Shown: positions 62,006-64,000 of the stretch, piece after piece
How the letters are laid out: every line of letters begins with the position of its first letter
Position numbering within the stretch: the stretch's first letter is position 1
Made by a program: the position numbers and the translations under genes
Assembly: GCF_004923295.1 (NCBI RefSeq)
Contig: NZ_CP039635.1
Span: 454,501 to 518,500 of the forward strand
Source of the DNA: Azospirillum sp. TSH100
GTDB lineage: Bacteria; Pseudomonadota; Alphaproteobacteria; Azospirillales; Azospirillaceae
DNA length: 64,000 nt
Direction: 5' to 3'
Notes under the pieces: generated by a model
Told to the model about the DNA's origin: nothing
What the model saw: the letters and a program-made list of their open reading frames with translations, nothing else
Databases searched by the model: none

Positions 62006-63469
62006 ATGATAACACTCCCCACGGAACCGCTCGGGCTGTTGGCGCTGGCCGCCATCCTCGTCCCCTTCGGCGGCGCGGCGGCCATCGCGGCATCGGAACG
62101 GGCATCGGCCAAATGGCTGTGCCAGGGCTTCGCCGCCGCCACCGTCGCGGTGATCGCCATCCTCGTCCTGTCGCTGCTCGGCGACGGCAAGGTCGGCGGC
62201 ACCTATGAACTGATCTCCTTCGGATCGGTCTCGATCCTCGGGCTGGTGGTGGACAGCGTCAGCGTGCTGATCGCGCTGGCGGTGATCGCCATCGGCCTCT
62301 TGGTGGCGGTCTATTCCGCCGCCTACCTGAACGCCGGCAACCGCGAGCATCCCGACATCGGCCGGCGGCGCTACTACGCCTTCCTGCTGGTGTTCATCGG
62401 TGCCATGACCGGCCTGGTCTTCAGCTCCACCGTGGTCGGCCAGCTCGCCTTCTTCGAGCTGACGGGCGCCTGCTCCTGGGCCCTGATCGGCTATTACGAA
62501 TCGCCCAAGGCGCTGCGCTCGGCGGCCAAGGCGCTGCTGGTCACCCATGTCGCCTCGCTTGGCCTTTATGTCGCGGCGGCGCTGCTGTTCCTGTCGACCG
62601 GCACCTTCGCGCTGACCGCCATCGCCGATCTGGCGCCGGGGATGAAGGCGGCGGTGCTGCTGGCGATCCTGGTCGCCGCCTGGGGCAAGTCGGCCCAGCT
62701 GCCCTTCCACATGTGGCTGCCCGACGCCATGGAGGCCCCGACCCCGGTCAGCGCCTACCTGCATGCGGCGTCGATGGTGAAGGTCGGCGTCTACATCTTC
62801 GCCCGCGGGCTGATGTCGGCCGGCGGCGCGCCGGAGATCGTCGGCTGGGTCGGCTCAATCATGGCGGTTCTGACGCTGGTCTACGGCTTCTTCATGTATC
62901 TGCCGCAGGTCGACCTGAAGCGCCTGCTCGCCTATTCGACCATCACGCAGCTGGCCTACATCCTGCTGGCGCTGTCGCTGTCGGTCTTCGGCTCCGACCT
63001 CGCCTTCAAGGGCGCCATCGCCCACATCTTCAACCACGCCTTCGCCAAGACGCTGTTCTTCCTGGTCGCCGGTGCGCTGAGCTACACCGCCGGCACCCGG
63101 CTGCTGCCGTCGCTGCGCGGCATCGTCACCAAATCGCCGCTGCTGGGCGTCGCCTTCGTCTGCGCCGCCCTGGCGATCACCGGCGTGCCGCCCTTCAACG
63201 GCTTCTTCAGCAAGTTCGCCATCTTCGCCGGCGGGTTCGAGGTCGGGGCGCATCACTGGGCGCTGATGCTGCTGGTCGTCATCGCGCTGGCGGAATCGGT
63301 CGGCTCCTTCGCCTGGTTCCTGAAATGGCTGGGCCATTCGGTGCCCGGCAAGCCGTCCACCACCATGGCCGCGGCAGCACCCCTGCCGGCCGGCATGAAA
63401 TTCGTGCTGGTGGCCCTGGTGGCGATGACGGTGGTCTCAAGCTCCATCGCCGCCTCGTGGCTCGGTTGA
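62006..63469 (+). CDS. hyfD: HyfD-like membrane subunit (NuoN/L-type antiporter family)
   Basis: 487 residues (E. coli HyfD about 479). LAFFELTGACSWALIGYY with its Glu, WGKSAQLPFHMWLPDAMEAP and LLAYSTITQLAYILLAL are antiporter-family motifs. With HyfB it gives the complex additional proton channels, the feature that separates Hyf from the smaller Hyc. Confidence 0.9.
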   Translation: MITLPTEPLGLLALAAILVPFGGAAAIAASERASAKWLCQGFAAATVAVIAILVLSLLGDGKVGGTYELISFGSVSILGLVVDSVSVLIALAVIAIGLLVAVYSAAYLNAGNREHPDIGRRRYYAFLLVFIGAMTGLVFSSTVVGQLAFFELTGACSWALIGYYESPKALRSAAKALLVTHVASLGLYVAAALLFLSTGTFALTAIADLAPGMKAAVLLAILVAAWGKSAQLPFHMWLPDAMEAPTPVSAYLHAASMVKVGVYIFARGLMSAGGAPEIVGWVGSIMAVLTLVYGFFMYLPQVDLKRLLAYSTITQLAYILLALSLSVFGSDLAFKGAIAHIFNHAFAKTLFFLVAGALSYTAGTRLLPSLRGIVTKSPLLGVAFVCAALAITGVPPFNGFFSKFAIFAGGFEVGAHHWALMLLVVIALAESVGSFAWFLKWLGHSVPGKPSTTMAAAAPLPAGMKFVLVALVAMTVVSSSIAASWLG

Positions 63470-63483
63470 GGGAGGGAACGGTC

Positions 63484-64000
63484 ATGAACGGATTTCTCAT
63501 CGTCAACGGCCTGTCGGGCCTGCTGATCGTCAGCTCCCTTCTGGTCACGCTCGCCGGCAATCCGGCCAACTCCGCCCGCTTCTACGCGCTGCAAAGCTTC
63601 ATCCTGGTGATGCTGTTCGTGGCGCTGGCCGGGGCCACCGGGTCGGGCGAGCTGTATCTCTGGTCCTTCACCGCGCTGCTGACCAAGGTGATCCTGGTCC
63701 CGGCCATCATGTACCGCGCCTTTCGCCGGCTGAGCGATCCCGCCATCGGCACCGGTGCGGTGATGCCGACGGCGCTGTCCATCGTCGGTGCGGCGGTCGC
63801 CCTCATCCTCTGCTTCGTCGTGGCGTCCAAGGTGATGCTGCCGGCGGCCGACGCCATCAAGCCGGCGCTGGCGGTGTCGCTCGCCCTGTTCTTCATCGGC
63901 CTCGCCTGCATCGTGGCGCAGCGGAACATCCTGAAGCAGGTGTTCGGTTATTGCCTGATGGAGAACGGGTCGCACCTGACCCTGGCCCTGCTGGCCCCCA
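63484..64000 (+). CDS. hyfE: HyfE-like membrane subunit, truncated by window edge
   Basis: The first 172 codons are present (E. coli HyfE about 216). The segment YLWSFTALLTKVILVPAIMY and the late NILKQVFGYCLMENG match the HyfE family. Order and spacing continue hyfA-B-C-D, so hyfF, G, H and I are expected just beyond the right edge. Confidence 0.88.
   Translation, partial: MNGFLIVNGLSGLLIVSSLLVTLAGNPANSARFYALQSFILVMLFVALAGATGSGELYLWSFTALLTKVILVPAIMYRAFRRLSDPAIGTGAVMPTALSIVGAAVALILCFVVASKVMLPAADAIKPALAVSLALFFIGLACIVAQRNILKQVFGYCLMENGSHLTLALLAP

Overview
This is GC-rich (roughly two-thirds G+C) bacterial DNA, packed with coupled genes. TRAP transporters, several two-component systems, an IS427-group insertion sequence and the family members seen fit an alphaproteobacterium, most likely a metabolically versatile Azospirillum-like rhodospirillale. 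That placement is inferred from gene families only. I saw no rRNA, tRNA, CRISPR array or replication origin.

Region 1 (0-12.6 kb). After a clipped PAP2-type phosphatase gene come six minus-strand genes with overlapping ends: HAD phosphatase, arginase-fold protein, alpha/beta hydrolase, GNAT/FemAB-like acyltransferase, NtrB-type kinase and NtrC-type activator. A near-consensus sigma-54 promoter and a 19-bp palindrome at enhancer distance lie upstream, so the operon may be driven by the activator it encodes. Divergently run a glutamate-1-semialdehyde-aminomutase-like aminotransferase, a MipA/OmpV outer-membrane protein, two half-size EamA membrane proteins, and TRAP small and large permeases. 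I recognise no known pathway here; it is the best candidate for an undescribed system.

Region 2 (12.6-14.4 kb) is a scar: fused fragments of an IclR regulator and an RraA-family gene, followed by an 854-bp IS5-family (IS427-group) element with a TAA target duplication.

Region 3 (14.4-28.4 kb) is a homoprotocatechuate (4-hydroxyphenylacetate) meta-cleavage island: an orphan TRAP binding protein, class II aldolase-like protein, AraC regulator, PanE-like reductase, a complete TRAP transporter, hpaG1-G2-D-F-H-I, hpaR and divergent hpaE. A shared TTAACATGTTAA-type palindrome precedes the AraC gene, the second dctP and hpaE, outlining an HpaR regulon. No hpaBC monooxygenase is present.

Region 4 (28.5-39.5 kb) holds two OmpR-type two-component systems around an RND efflux operon. 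The efflux/regulator divergent promoter has an exact CpxR-like GTAAA-N5-GTAAA box. Two small unknown genes beside the other pair share 10-bp-phased GAGT repeats.

Region 5 (39.5-46.5 kb) is a putative scavenging unit for a nitrogenous small molecule: amidohydrolase, SnoaL-like protein, GntR regulator, ABC importer and a gamma-glutamyltransferase-family enzyme. Two GntR-type palindromes occupy its divergent promoters.

Region 6 (46.6-53.6 kb) carries serine import and deamination (sdaC-like, sdaA), an internally deleted MaoC-Pta paralogue, and a BtsSR-like two-component pair. Three 20-bp-phased repeats resembling BtsR sites lie in front of sdaC, linking serine use to pyruvate sensing.

Region 7 (53.6-64 kb, continuing off the edge) is a formate hydrogenlyase-like locus: LysR regulator, HypA lacking its zinc finger, FdhF-type formate dehydrogenase with Cys at the selenocysteine position, HydN-like ferredoxin and divergent hyfABCDE.
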